Below, piece by piece: positions 41,781 through 51,758 of a stretch of 64,000 nucleotides of DNA. Below the pieces are notes generated by a model, which worked only from the letters and a program-made list of their open reading frames with translations, was not told the origin of the DNA and did no database searches. Every line of letters begins with the position of its first letter. Position 1 is the stretch's first letter. Both the position numbers and the translations under genes were made by a program. The DNA comes from Pseudomonadales bacterium (GTDB lineage: Bacteria > Pseudomonadota > Gammaproteobacteria > Pseudomonadales > Pseudohongiellaceae), in contig JAJDSZ010000129.1 of assembly GCA_022827425.1 (NCBI GenBank), positions 27,084 through 91,083 of the forward strand, given 5' to 3'.

Positions 41781-41820
41781 TTTTTTGGCGTCTGGCTCCG
41801 CCAGACGCCAAAAAATGGCT
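41776..41820. terminator. 45-nt perfect inverted repeat / bidirectional terminator overlapping the tRNA-Gln 3' end
   Basis: AGCCATTTTTTGGCGTCTGG-CTCCG-CCAGACGCCAAAAAATGGCT (20-bp arms). Confidence 0.85.
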
Positions 41821-41856
41821 AAAACCGTAAATCGTGTGTCGAGCAGCGACAGGCAA

Positions 41857-41879
41857 ATTTTCGGGCCCAGCCCGAAAAT
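41857..41879. terminator. Second terminator-like hairpin
   Basis: ATTTTCGGGC-CCA-GCCCGAAAAT, perfect 10-bp stem. Confidence 0.5.
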
Positions 41880-41923
41880 CTGACCGATAGCGCCCTGATC
41901 GAAGAGAGAGAAACACAGCAAGC

Positions 41924-42014
41924 GTCATTCCGCCCGAAGTCGCGAAATCCTTTTGGAAGTGCGGAGTGCGCTGGATGAGATTCTGCGACTACGCTTCGCT
42001 CCGCGCAGAATGAC
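41924..42014. repeat. Family-1 REP-like palindrome upstream of prs
   Basis: GTCATTCCGCCCGAAGTCGCGAAATCC...GAGATTCTGCGACTACGCTTCGCTCCGCGCAGAATGAC. Confidence 0.85.
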
Positions 42015-42061
42015 GGGGGGTGGAAGTTTCGCTCCCACCAACAAAAGGCAAATCATCCACC

Positions 42062-43012
42062 GTGGCCACCAATCTCATGGTTTTTACCGGCAATGCCAAT
42101 CCGCAACTGGCGGATCGCATTGCCCGATACATCGGCGTTCCACTCGGCGACGCCAGCATCGACAAGTTCAGCGACGGCGAAATCTCCGTGGAGTTGAACG
42201 AGAACGTCCGGGGCAAGGATGTCTTCATTATTCAGCCCACCTGTTCGCCCACCAATGACAATATCCTCGAGCTGATGCTCATCGCCGACGCCCTGCACCG
42301 GGCTTCGGCCAATCGCATCACCGCGGTGATTCCCTATTATGGCTATGCCCGCCAGGACCGCCGGGTGCGCTCGGCGCGGGTTGCCATCAGCGCCAAGGTG
42401 GTGGCCGACATGATCGGCGCCGTGGGGGTGGACCGGGTGCTCACGGTGGACCTGCACGCGGAACAGATACAGGGTTTTTTCAGCATTCCCGTGGACAATG
42501 TCTACGGCTCGCCGGTGCTGACCGACGAGATCGAGCGCCAGAATTACCGGAACCTCACCGTGGTTTCACCGGATATTGGCGGCGTGGTCCGCGCCCGGGC
42601 GGTGGCCAAACAGCTCAATGTGGACCTGGCGATCATCGACAAGCGCCGGCCATCGATCAATGAAGCCCAGGTCATGCACATCATCGGCGATGTGGACGGC
42701 CGCACCTGCCTGATCGTCGACGACCTCGTGGATACCGCCGGCACGATCTGCAAGGCGGCGGATGCGCTCAAGGAAGCCGGCGCGCTCGGCGTCGTGGCCT
42801 ATTGCACGCATCCGGTGCTTTCCGGCAAGGCAATCGGGAATGTCGAGAATTCCAGCCTCGATTCGCTGGTGGTAACCGACACGATCCCGCTCCGCGAAGA
42901 CGCCAGGAACTGCGAACGCATCCGGCAGTTGTCCATGGCGAAACTGCTCGCGGAGTCGATTCGCCGGGTCAGCAACGAGGAATCCATCAGCGCGATGTTC
43001 GACAATACCTGA
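42062..43012 (+). CDS. prs: Ribose-phosphate pyrophosphokinase
   Basis: GTG start [67 protein letters not shown]...[47 protein letters not shown]. Confidence 0.96.
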   Translation: MATNLMVFTGNANPQLADRIARYIGVPLGDASIDKFSDGEISVELNENVRGKDVFIIQPTCSPTNDNILELMLIADALHRASANRITAVIPYYGYARQDRRVRSARVAISAKVVADMIGAVGVDRVLTVDLHAEQIQGFFSIPVDNVYGSPVLTDEIERQNYRNLTVVSPDIGGVVRARAVAKQLNVDLAIIDKRRPSINEAQVMHIIGDVDGRTCLIVDDLVDTAGTICKAADALKEAGALGVVAYCTHPVLSGKAIGNVENSSLDSLVVTDTIPLREDARNCERIRQLSMAKLLAESIRRVSNEESISAMFDNT

Positions 43013-43128
43013 ACCGCGCGGCGGCGGGTCGCGGGCCGCGCCGGCAATGCCGGCAAACAGCGACAGGATCCCGATAGGGCTGGTCGCAAGCCCCGCCGGG
43101 GGTATTCAACGAGCAACAGGAAACCATC

Positions 43129-43803
43129 ATGTCAACGCCTGAATTCGAACTCGATGTATCGGTGCGAACCGACAAGGGGAAAGGTGCGAGCCGCCGCCTG
43201 CGTCGATTGCGCAATGCCATTCCCGCCGTGCTCTATGGCGCGGAAAAGGAACCGGCATTGCTCGCCATCGATCACGACAGCATTCTCCACGCCACGGAAA
43301 ACGAGGCATTCTTCTCCCAGATCGTCACGCTCAATCTGGATGGCAAGCACAAGGAACGCTGCATAATCAAGGACTTGCAGCGCCACCCGGCCAGGCCGGT
43401 GATTCTGCATGCGGATTTTCTCCGCATCAGCGAGGGCCAGGCGGTCAATATCCGCGTCCCCCTGCATTTTCTCAACGAGGACAAGTGCGTCGGGGTGAAA
43501 GCCGGCGGCGGTCGCATACTCAAGTCGATGACCGAAATCGACGTGAGCTGCCTGCCCCGGGACCTGCCGGAATTCATCGAAGTGGACATGCTTGAGGTGG
43601 AACTCGGCCAGTCGGTGCATCTGTCGGATGTCGCGCTGCCGGAAGGCGTCAGCAGCGTGGCCCTGTCCCACGGCAGGGAAGGCGATCTTTCCGTCGCCAC
43701 GGTGCAATCCCCCAGGGGCGGCGCCCTCGATGAGGCGGAAGACGCGGAACCCGCGCCGGAATCGGAAAGCGATGCCGCGCCCGACGCGGAAGAAGAATCC
43801 TGA
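43129..43803 (+). CDS. rplY: 50S ribosomal protein L25 (Ctc/TL5 form) with acidic C-terminal tail
   Basis: GKGASRRLRRLRNAIPAVLYGAEKEPALLAIDHDSILHATENEAFFSQIVTLNLDGK...DLQRHPARPVILHADFLRI. Confidence 0.93.
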   Translation: MSTPEFELDVSVRTDKGKGASRRLRRLRNAIPAVLYGAEKEPALLAIDHDSILHATENEAFFSQIVTLNLDGKHKERCIIKDLQRHPARPVILHADFLRISEGQAVNIRVPLHFLNEDKCVGVKAGGGRILKSMTEIDVSCLPRDLPEFIEVDMLEVELGQSVHLSDVALPEGVSSVALSHGREGDLSVATVQSPRGGALDEAEDAEPAPESESDAAPDAEEES

Positions 43804-43829
43804 CCGCGCAAGACTCCCTGCAACTGATC

Positions 43830-44393
43830 GTGGGCCTCGGCAATCCGGGGTCCGCGTACGCCGGCAATCGACACAATGCCGGCCTGTGGCTGCTTGAGCG
43901 CCTGTGCGCCGAATACGGCGGGGAATTGCGCGCCCGCGGCAAGTTTCATGGCGAAATCGGCAAGATCCGCATCGCCGGTCGAGAAATCCGCCTGCTGTGG
44001 CCGGCCACATTCATGAATCGCAGCGGGCAATCGGTGGCCGCTGTGTGCGGTTTTTATCGGATCGAAGCCGAACAGGTGCTCATTGCCTACGATGAAATCG
44101 ATTTCCCCGTGGGCAGGATTCGCTTCAAGTCCGGCGGCGGGCATGGCGGCCACAATGGTCTGCGCAGCATTATCGAATACCTCGGCGGGCGCAATGCCTT
44201 CCGGCGCCTGCGCATCGGCGTGGGACACCCGGGGCACAAGTCCCTGGTGACCGGTTATGTGCTCGGCGACCCGCCCGCGGCGGAACGCGAACTGATCGAG
44301 AACAGCATCGGCGAAGCCATCTCGGTCCTGCCCCGGGCCGCGGTCGGCGAATGGGAAGAAGCCATGCGAATCCTGCATGGTCGGATGGAATGA
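43830..44393 (+). CDS. pth: Peptidyl-tRNA hydrolase (start possibly slightly upstream at a non-ATG codon)
   Basis: [26 protein letters not shown]...[22 protein letters not shown]...[32 protein letters not shown]. Confidence 0.95.
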   Translation: MGLGNPGSAYAGNRHNAGLWLLERLCAEYGGELRARGKFHGEIGKIRIAGREIRLLWPATFMNRSGQSVAAVCGFYRIEAEQVLIAYDEIDFPVGRIRFKSGGGHGGHNGLRSIIEYLGGRNAFRRLRIGVGHPGHKSLVTGYVLGDPPAAERELIENSIGEAISVLPRAAVGEWEEAMRILHGRME

Positions 44394-44406
44394 GGAGCAG
44401 GCGAAA

Positions 44407-45498
44407 ATGGCATTGCGTTGCGGAATCGTCGGCTTGCCCAATGTGGGCAAGTCCACCTTGTTCAATGCCCTTACCCGGGCGGGGATCGCCGCGGAGAACT
44501 ACCCCTTCTGCACCATCGAGCCCAATTCCGGCGTGGTGGCTGTACCGGACCCGAGGCTTGGCCGAATCGCGGAAATCGCGCAACCCGCCAGAACGATTCC
44601 CACCACGGTGGAATTCACCGACATCGCCGGTCTCGTGGCAGGCGCCTCGCAAGGTGAAGGTCTCGGTAACCAGTTCCTCGCCAATATCCGCGAAACCGAC
44701 GCCATCGCCCATGTGGTGCGCTGCTTCGAAGACAGCAACATCACCCATGTTTCCGACCAAATCCGCCCCGCTGACGACATCGAGACGATCAATACCGAGC
44801 TTGCCCTAGCCGACCTGGAAACCGTCAACCGCAATCTGGACCGGGTGATCCGCGTCGCCAAGAGCGGCGACAGGGATGCCCGGCGGCAGGCGGCGCTGCT
44901 GGAGAAAGTCCAGGCCGGCCTCGACCGGATGCAGCCGGTGCGGGCCATCGACTTGTATCGGGAGGAGCGCGAGAATTTGCGCAGCCTGCACCTGCTTACC
45001 GCCAAGCCGGTGCTGTACATCGCCAACGTGGCCGAGGACGGTATCGACGACAATGACCGGGTTGCGGCGGTAGCCGCCATTGCCGAAACCGAAGGCGCTG
45101 AAATGGTGGTCATCTGCAACAAGATCGAGGCCGAAATCGCCGAACTTGCCGACGGGGAACGGCAGGAGTTTCTGGAAGAGCTGGGCATGGCAGAAGCCGG
45201 CCTCGACCGCGTCATCCGCGCCGCTTACCAGCTACTCGGCTTGCAGACCTTTTTCACCGCCGGCCCGAAGGAAGCCCGGGCCTGGACGGTGCGAAAGGGC
45301 GCCCATGCGGCGAGCGCGGCTGGCGTCATTCACACCGACTTCGAGCGCGGCTTCATCCGCGCCGAAGTCGTTTCCTTTGACGATTTCGTCGCGCACAAGG
45401 GCGAAAGCGGCGCCCGGGACGCGGGCAAATGGCGCCTCGAAGGCAGGGACTATCCCGTGCGCGACGGCGACATTATCCACTTTCGGTTCAATGTGTAG
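44407..45498 (+). CDS. ychF: Redox-regulated ATPase/GTPase YchF
   Basis: [51 protein letters not shown]...[49 protein letters not shown]. Confidence 0.97.
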   Translation: MALRCGIVGLPNVGKSTLFNALTRAGIAAENYPFCTIEPNSGVVAVPDPRLGRIAEIAQPARTIPTTVEFTDIAGLVAGASQGEGLGNQFLANIRETDAIAHVVRCFEDSNITHVSDQIRPADDIETINTELALADLETVNRNLDRVIRVAKSGDRDARRQAALLEKVQAGLDRMQPVRAIDLYREERENLRSLHLLTAKPVLYIANVAEDGIDDNDRVAAVAAIAETEGAEMVVICNKIEAEIAELADGERQEFLEELGMAEAGLDRVIRAAYQLLGLQTFFTAGPKEARAWTVRKGAHAASAAGVIHTDFERGFIRAEVVSFDDFVAHKGESGARDAGKWRLEGRDYPVRDGDIIHFRFNV

Positions 45499-45576
45499 TG
45501 TCCAGCGCTGCCAGCATTTCCCCTGGGAGCGTGGTCCCGGTATGCTTTGCGCCTTGATTTGCCTGACGAGGTTGCC

Positions 45577-47334
45577 ATGACATTCCGCCTGCCGGCTTTG
45601 CCCGGCGTTCTTCTTGCGCCTGCCCTTCTTGCCTTGGCCGCCTGCGGCGATTCCGGTACGGCCACCGCTCCGGCGATGGACCCGGAACCGGCGCAACCTA
45701 CCGCCAGCGCGCCGGCGACCGACCCGGTTTCCGATGAGCGCCCGGATGCAAACCTGGAAGACCGCCGCAACACGGTGGCGGCCGTCTTGCATGAACACAC
45801 CGCGGTCATGGCCTCCGATGCATTCGAGGGCCGCGCCCCGGCGACTCCCGGCGGGCAGATGACCGTTGACTATCTGACCGAACAATTCAGCGCTCTGGGA
45901 GTGGGGCCGGGCAATGGCGATTCGTACCGGCAGCAGGTCGATGTGGTGGAAATCACCGCCGCCATTGACCCGGTGCTGCAATTCAGCGGCGACTTCGAGG
46001 CCAGCCCCGCCTACAAGAGCGAGATGGTCATCGGCAGCCGGCATCATGTTTCGCCGGTTGTCGTGGAAGACAGCGAAGTCGTTTTCGCGGGCTATGGCAT
46101 TGTCGCCCCCGAGCGGGGCTGGAACGATTACGCCGATGTGGACGCCGCCGGCAAGACCGTGATTGTGCTGGTGAACGACCCGGGTTATGCCAGCCAGGAT
46201 CCGGAATTGTTCAATGGCAATGCCATGACCTGGTACGGGCGCTGGGTCTACAAGTTCGAGGAAGCGGCCCGGCAGGGCGCGGCGGGAATCCTCATCGTGC
46301 ATGAAACCGGACCCGCGGGATACGGCTGGGAGGTGGTGGACAATAGCTGGTCCGGCCCGCAAATCACCCTGGCCGCGGAGAACGGCAACGCCCATCTCGC
46401 CGACATCGAAGGCTGGATCACCCGGGAAACCGCGGAAGCGCTGTTTGCCGCGGCGGGTATGGACTATGAGGAAATTAAGGCCGCGGCCGCCGAACCCGGC
46501 TTCAGCGCGGTTCCGCTGGGCGATATCCGCGCCAGCATGAACGTGGAAACCAGCGTGCGCGGTTCAAGCTCCCACAATGTGATTGCCGCCATTCCCGGCT
46601 CGGCGCGTCCGGATGAGACCATCATCTACACCGCACACTGGGATCATCTCGGCATGGTGGAAGACATGGAAGGCGACAATATCTGGAACGGCGCCGTGGA
46701 CAACGCCACCGGCACCGCCGCCCTGCTCACGCTGGCCGGCCTGCACGGCAACCAGCCCTCGCCGCCGGAACGCACCGTGGTGTTCCTGGCGGTAACCGCC
46801 GAAGAGTCCGGCCTGCTAGGCTCCCAGCGATATGTGGAAAATCCCGTCTATCCGCTTGAAACCACTGTGGCGAACATAAACATGGATGCGCTGAATCCCT
46901 GGGGCCGGGTGCGCGACATGGTCGTAATGGGCTATGGCAGCAGCGAACTTGAAGACTATCTGGCTGATGCCGTTTTCTCCCAGGAGCGGGTTATCGTCGC
47001 CGAATCCACACCGGAGGCAGGTCTTTACTACCGTTCCGATCATTTCAGTTTCGCCCGGGCCGGGGTGCCCGCGCTGTGGGCCGAGGGCGGAACCGACAGC
47101 CGCGAACACGGCAATGAATGGGGCGTCGAGCAGTCGGAGGATTATGTCGCCAACCGCTACCACTCCCCCGACGACGAGTACGATCCGGAATGGGACCTCA
47201 GCGGCGCCGCCGAGGATGTGCTGCTCTATTTCGAGATCGGCAACCGGCTGGCGAATGAGACCACCTGGCCCGAGTGGTACGAAGGCAACGAATTCAAGGA
47301 GACCCGCGACGCCAGCGCGGCGGCGCGCCAGTAA
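45577..47334 (+). CDS. M28-family metallopeptidase, lipoprotein
   Basis: Lipobox LLALAACGD; VIYTAHWDHLGMVEDMEGDNIWNGAVDNATGTAALLTLAGLHG...VFLAVTAEESGLLGSQRYVENP...YYRSDHFSFARAGVPALWAEGGTDSREHG. Confidence 0.9.
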   Translation: MTFRLPALPGVLLAPALLALAACGDSGTATAPAMDPEPAQPTASAPATDPVSDERPDANLEDRRNTVAAVLHEHTAVMASDAFEGRAPATPGGQMTVDYLTEQFSALGVGPGNGDSYRQQVDVVEITAAIDPVLQFSGDFEASPAYKSEMVIGSRHHVSPVVVEDSEVVFAGYGIVAPERGWNDYADVDAAGKTVIVLVNDPGYASQDPELFNGNAMTWYGRWVYKFEEAARQGAAGILIVHETGPAGYGWEVVDNSWSGPQITLAAENGNAHLADIEGWITRETAEALFAAAGMDYEEIKAAAAEPGFSAVPLGDIRASMNVETSVRGSSSHNVIAAIPGSARPDETIIYTAHWDHLGMVEDMEGDNIWNGAVDNATGTAALLTLAGLHGNQPSPPERTVVFLAVTAEESGLLGSQRYVENPVYPLETTVANINMDALNPWGRVRDMVVMGYGSSELEDYLADAVFSQERVIVAESTPEAGLYYRSDHFSFARAGVPALWAEGGTDSREHGNEWGVEQSEDYVANRYHSPDDEYDPEWDLSGAAEDVLLYFEIGNRLANETTWPEWYEGNEFKETRDASAAARQ

Positions 47335-47337
47335 CCG

Positions 47338-48594
47338 TCAGGCCAGCATCCCCGCCACCGCCCCGGTCATGCATGTGGCCAGGGTGCCGGATACCAGCGT
47401 TTTCATGGCGAGTCCGACGATTTCTTCGGCGCGTTCGGGGCACATGCCGCTGAGCCCGCCAATCATGATGCCAAGGCTGCCGAAATTGGCGAAACCGCAA
47501 AGCGCGTAAGTGAGAATGACGGTCGAACGCTCGCCGAGAGCGCCGGCAGGCAGTTCCGCAAGCGCGAGATAAGCCAGAAATTCGTTCAAAACGGTTTTGG
47601 TCCCCATGAGACTCCCCGCCAGGGGCGCTTCGCTCCAGGGAATCCCCATCAGCCAGACCAGCGGAGCGAACAGCCAGCCGAACACGGCTTGCAGGCTGAT
47701 GTCCTGACCGCCGACCGCGGGCAACAACGCAAGCAGGCTGTTGATCAGGGCTACCAGCGCGACCAGCACGATCAGCATGGCCGCCACGTTGAGCATCAGC
47801 CTCAGGCCATCGCCGGTGCCCTTGGTAATCGCATCCATGACGCTCTGATAGCTGCTGCGCATTTCGACTTCATCGGCATTGCTCGTCGCTGACTCCGGCA
47901 CCATGATCGCCGCCAGCATGATGGCCGCCGGTGCGCTGATTACCGAAGCGGTGAGCACATGACCGAGGGCGTTGTCGAGCACATCCTGCAAGACCACGGA
48001 ATACAGCACCAGTACGCTGCCGGCAACGGTCGCCATGCCACAGGTCATGACGATGAACAACTCGCTGCGGGTCAGCGACCGCAGGCAAGGGCGGATCAGC
48101 GCAGGCGATTCCACCATACCCATAAAGATGTTGGCGGCGGCCGACACGCCGACCGCGCCGCCGACGCCAAGACTGCGCCGCAATATGAAGGAAAAGCCGC
48201 GCACCAGCGCCGGCAGGATGCGCAAATGCCAGAGCACGGCGGAAAATGCCGTAACGAACAGAATCAGCGGCAAGACGCGAAAGGCCAATATGACCGTGGC
48301 GTTTGCGTCGCTCAACTCGAAAGGATAGGCGACGTTGGCCGGGTCGCCGCCAAGATAGCCGAAAACCAGCGAAGTGCCGGATTCTACTGCCGCGGTAATC
48401 GCCTGAACGACCCGATTGATTGCCTGCAACACCACCTGCAGGGCTTCGAAGCGAAAAGCCAGCAGCGCGAACGCGAATTGCAGGCCGAGGCCGCCGGCGA
48501 CAAGGCGCCAATTCGGCAGCCGGCGCTGTTCACTGAGGACAATGGCGATGCCGATGAACGCGAAAATTCCCAGCGTCGCCTGAAAATAGGTCAA
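47338..48594 (-). CDS. Concentrative nucleoside transporter (NupC/CNT family)
   Basis: IGIAIVLSEQRRLPNWRLVAGGLGLQFAFALLAF...VGVSAAANIFMGMVESPALIRPCL...TKTVLNEFLAYLALAEL...YALCGFANFGSLGIMIGGLSGMCPER; probable TTG start at 48594. Confidence 0.9.
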   Translation of the reverse strand: MTYFQATLGIFAFIGIAIVLSEQRRLPNWRLVAGGLGLQFAFALLAFRFEALQVVLQAINRVVQAITAAVESGTSLVFGYLGGDPANVAYPFELSDANATVILAFRVLPLILFVTAFSAVLWHLRILPALVRGFSFILRRSLGVGGAVGVSAAANIFMGMVESPALIRPCLRSLTRSELFIVMTCGMATVAGSVLVLYSVVLQDVLDNALGHVLTASVISAPAAIMLAAIMVPESATSNADEVEMRSSYQSVMDAITKGTGDGLRLMLNVAAMLIVLVALVALINSLLALLPAVGGQDISLQAVFGWLFAPLVWLMGIPWSEAPLAGSLMGTKTVLNEFLAYLALAELPAGALGERSTVILTYALCGFANFGSLGIMIGGLSGMCPERAEEIVGLAMKTLVSGTLATCMTGAVAGMLA

Positions 48595-48599
48595 AACGT

Positions 48600-48839
48600 T
48601 TAAGGCCGCAGCCGGGGCACGAATTTGGTCATGCCCTGAATCGGGCCTACTTCGCCCGGCGTGCCCAGCGTCATCAGCAATTCGCCTTCGGGGCTGAATT
48701 TGAGTACTGCGCTGCCATGGTTGGCGGCGCCGGGGCGGGGCGGCTGGGCAAGGGCTGCCGCGGAGACCAGCGATGCGATCATGGCCGCGGCCGCGCACAC
48801 GATTCCGGCGACGCGGCCGGTCGAATGAGTCTTGTTCAT
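48600..48839 (-). pseudogene. Truncated NHL-repeat / beta-propeller secreted protein (N-terminal stub)
   Basis: Signal peptide MNKTHSTGRVAGIVCAAAAMIASLVSAAALA then HGSAVLKFSPEGELLMTLGTPGEVG (single NHL-like blade), stops after 79 aa. Confidence 0.55.
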
Positions 48840-49283
48840 CGTTTACCTCTGGAAAACTGAAGTTTGGTGACAACGGATTTCTTGAGCGCCACAAAAATGG
48901 ACCGTGGCTTGCGCATTGTCAAGATCAACCGGGGCGCGTGAAAATTCAATGGCTTCGATCCGTCGCCGTCGCCCGCTGCGGCGAAAACCACAGAATGCAC
49001 AAGGCAACCAACGGTGCCGGCGCCGAGGCCTGCGCGGCGTTTCTCGCGGCGCTTGATCGCCTGCGAACAGCGCGTTGAACTCACCGGGCTGGTAAACACC
49101 GACCTTTCCACTCTCAACCGTACGGGCCTTATCACCGAAATCATCTCGTCGCGGGCACGGATTTTGGCACCTTCCATCGGCGTTCTGTGCCCTGTCGTCG
49201 ATAAATAGCCTCCGACCCCCCGATTGAGTCCCATTGCCCACCCCTTTAACATGCCCAAACTTCACATCCGACAGGAAACCGTC

Positions 49284-50654
49284 ATGACATCATCCCAACA
49301 AGACCACTTTCTCCTGGTCGGCGCCGGCGGTCGCGAGGCTTCCTTCGCCCTCAAGCTAGCCGAAGACTCGCGGGTATCCGCCTTCGTCTCGCACAACAAC
49401 CCCACGATTCTCAAATGCGTCACGACAACCGGCGGGAAAACCCACCTTGGCGATGTCTGCGACCCGGATGCCGTCACCGAGTTCGCCCTGCTCTCAAAAG
49501 CCAAATACGCTTTCGTCAGCGCCGACGAGCCGCTCGCCCACGGCATCGTCGACAACCTCACCGATGCAGGTATCCGGACCATAGGCGCCACCCGTGCGGC
49601 CTCGCGCATCGAGTGGGACAAAATCCACGCCATGCTTCTAATGCAATCCGTCTCACCGGAATGCACGCCCCGTTACGAAATCGTCAAAACTCCCGATGAC
49701 ATAACTCCCGCCCTCGATACCTTCCAAGAACTGGGTCTTGACGTCGTCGTGAAGCCTCAGGGCCTTACCGGCGGAAAAGGCGTAAAGGTCATGCCCGAAC
49801 ATCTCTCCGATTACCAGGCCTGCGCAGACTACACCGCTGAACTCCTCTCCTCTCGCCCGGGTGAAAAAGTGCTCCTCGTCGAAAAACTGATCGGTATCGA
49901 ATTCACAATCATGGGCATAACCGACGGCGACAACCTGGTGATGTCTCCGGCAAGCTACGACTACCCCTTCCGCTACGAGAACGACACAGGACCGGGGACC
50001 GGAGGCATGGGATGCTTCACCGCCGCCGAAAAGAAACTCCCCTTTCTCACTGACAACGACATACAACAGTGCCGCAAAATCATGCACGCCATCATCCACC
50101 GCCTGGCCGAATCCGGAATACCCTTCTCCGGCGTCCTCAACGGCGGGTTCTTCAAAACTGCCAAAGGCATCCGTTTCATGGAATTCAACAGCCGATTTGG
50201 CGATCCGGAGGGCCTCAATATCCTTACGATACTCCAACAACCATTTTCCGGCATCCTCCGGGCCATCTGGTCACGCACGCTCACCGATATCGACTTCATT
50301 CCCGAAGCCAGTGTAATCAAATACCTGGTGGCTCCTGAATACCCCTACAAAAGTCCTTCGGCAACCAGGTTCAACCTCGATATCACCGGCCTCCGATCCC
50401 TGGACCTCAACCTCTTTTTCGGCGCCTGCGAACAGATCGACTCCCACACTTTTCAAACCCTGGGCTCCTCTCGCGTACTTGCGATCGGCGCGACAGCATC
50501 CGACATCGCCGAAGCATCCGAACGCATCAACCAGGGCATTGATCAATTCGTTAGGGGGCAACTCGAGTACCGCAGAGATATCGGATCCCGGGAAAATGTC
50601 GATCGACTCATATCCATCGCCCTCCCTTGGAATACCAATCCAGAAAACACCTGA
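49284..50654 (+). CDS. PurD-like ATP-grasp ligase (phosphoribosylamine--glycine ligase family), possible paralogue
   Basis: HFLLVGAGGREASFALKLAEDSRVSAFVSHNNPTI...DVVVKPQGLTGGKGVKVM...EFTIMGITDGDNLVMSPASYDYPFRYENDTGPGTGGMGCFT...GVLNGGFFKTAKGIRFMEFNSRFGDPEGLNIL. Confidence 0.85.
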   Translation: MTSSQQDHFLLVGAGGREASFALKLAEDSRVSAFVSHNNPTILKCVTTTGGKTHLGDVCDPDAVTEFALLSKAKYAFVSADEPLAHGIVDNLTDAGIRTIGATRAASRIEWDKIHAMLLMQSVSPECTPRYEIVKTPDDITPALDTFQELGLDVVVKPQGLTGGKGVKVMPEHLSDYQACADYTAELLSSRPGEKVLLVEKLIGIEFTIMGITDGDNLVMSPASYDYPFRYENDTGPGTGGMGCFTAAEKKLPFLTDNDIQQCRKIMHAIIHRLAESGIPFSGVLNGGFFKTAKGIRFMEFNSRFGDPEGLNILTILQQPFSGILRAIWSRTLTDIDFIPEASVIKYLVAPEYPYKSPSATRFNLDITGLRSLDLNLFFGACEQIDSHTFQTLGSSRVLAIGATASDIAEASERINQGIDQFVRGQLEYRRDIGSRENVDRLISIALPWNTNPENT

Positions 50655-50672
50655 TGCATACTGGCTTCACCA

Positions 50673-50727
50673 GCGCCGATATTCCGTCGGCGCATCCCCA
50701 AAGCGGCCTTTGTCCGGCCCTTTGGGG
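50673..50727. terminator. Tandem hairpins after the PurD-like gene
   Basis: GCGCCGA-TATTCCG-TCGGCGC (50673-50693) and CCCCAAAG...CTTTGGGG (50696-50727). Confidence 0.45.
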
Positions 50728-50765
50728 CCGTCAGACTGCTTCCTGTCCTTATACAGGAGAATGAA

Positions 50766-51167
50766 ATGAATGATACGTCTGGCAAGACCACGAACGTCCA
50801 TGCCGTCAGCAATGGCCAACTGCTTGGCGTTCTCACGGTGTTCATCGCACTCGCGGGATTTGGGGTTTGGACCGTCGATTCGAAATTCGATGCCCTGGAC
50901 TCCCGATTCGATGCCATGGATATCCAGTTTGAGGCCACCAACACCAGAATCGACGACGTCAATTCACGCATTGACAGCCTCAATTCACGCATTGACAGCC
51001 TCGAAACCAGATTTGAAGGTCTGCAAAACAGATTCCAGGGTCTTCAATCCACAGTACACGAGCTCTCGATCAGGGTCGCCCGCATGGAAGGCACTTTGGG
51101 CATCATAGTCGATGAGATCGTTGAACAACCCGCTGCCACCACCGACAACGGTGTCGCCCAGCAATAG
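50766..51167 (+). CDS. Small membrane-anchored coiled-coil protein
   Basis: TM LLGVLTVFIALAGFGVWTV, then heptads SKFDALDSRFDAMD...SRIDSLNSRIDSLETRFEGLQNRFQGLQ. Confidence 0.75.
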   Translation: MNDTSGKTTNVHAVSNGQLLGVLTVFIALAGFGVWTVDSKFDALDSRFDAMDIQFEATNTRIDDVNSRIDSLNSRIDSLETRFEGLQNRFQGLQSTVHELSIRVARMEGTLGIIVDEIVEQPAATTDNGVAQQ

Positions 51168-51191
51168 TTCGACACGGCGGCGCTGCTGCTG

Positions 51192-51659
51192 TTGATCGGC
51201 TTTACGGATACGCCGCCGAATGCCGCCGGGGTGGCTCACGATACGGTCGCTGCAATGCAGGCCGGCGCCGCCGGCGCCATGCGGCTTGAGACTATTGGCG
51301 GCCTTGCCTTTACCTTCCAGAGTATGGTGCTGGTTTTCGCGATCCTGCTTTGCGTACTCAGCGGGAGCCCCGCAAAGCGCAGCCCGGCATTCCTGAGCTG
51401 GATGGCTGTGACGTACGCAGTCAACATACTGGTCTGGCAGCAAATGTATTTCGGTCACCAGGCTTTTCTGGAAATGGGCGAGACCGGCTGGTTACTGGGC
51501 TTCCCCGCGGCCACGGCCTGGCAGGTCTACCGCGTCTGGTTCGCCGGTGTCGTGCTGATCGCAGTTTATAGCGCCGGTTTCCGCCATTACGTTCTCAGCG
51601 AAGACGACGAGTTGCGCTTTGAGGAGTTGTTGCGCAAGTTCGGAGACTCATGGGACTAG
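51192..51659 (+). CDS. Hypothetical multi-pass membrane protein
   Basis: 156-codon ORF with three hydrophobic segments (AFTFQSMVLVFAILLCVLS; FLSWMAVTYAVNILVW; VYRVWFAGVVLIAVYSAGF). Confidence 0.5.
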   Translation: MIGFTDTPPNAAGVAHDTVAAMQAGAAGAMRLETIGGLAFTFQSMVLVFAILLCVLSGSPAKRSPAFLSWMAVTYAVNILVWQQMYFGHQAFLEMGETGWLLGFPAATAWQVYRVWFAGVVLIAVYSAGFRHYVLSEDDELRFEELLRKFGDSWD

Positions 51660-51758
51660 GAGTCTGCGCCATAGGAATTCGCGAAAGCGAAAATTCGCTA
51701 TCGCCGCGCCCCCGGCCGATCGATTGAGGCGAATATTGGTGGATATGAAACGAAGAAG

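Noticed and set aside
49014-49208. 64-aa + ORF upstream of the PurD-like gene
   Set aside because: No recognisable similarity by eye; the region looks non-coding.
50940-51010. Possible CRISPR-like short repeats
   Set aside because: Only two 21-bp direct repeats, in frame within a coiled-coil coding region, with no spacers.
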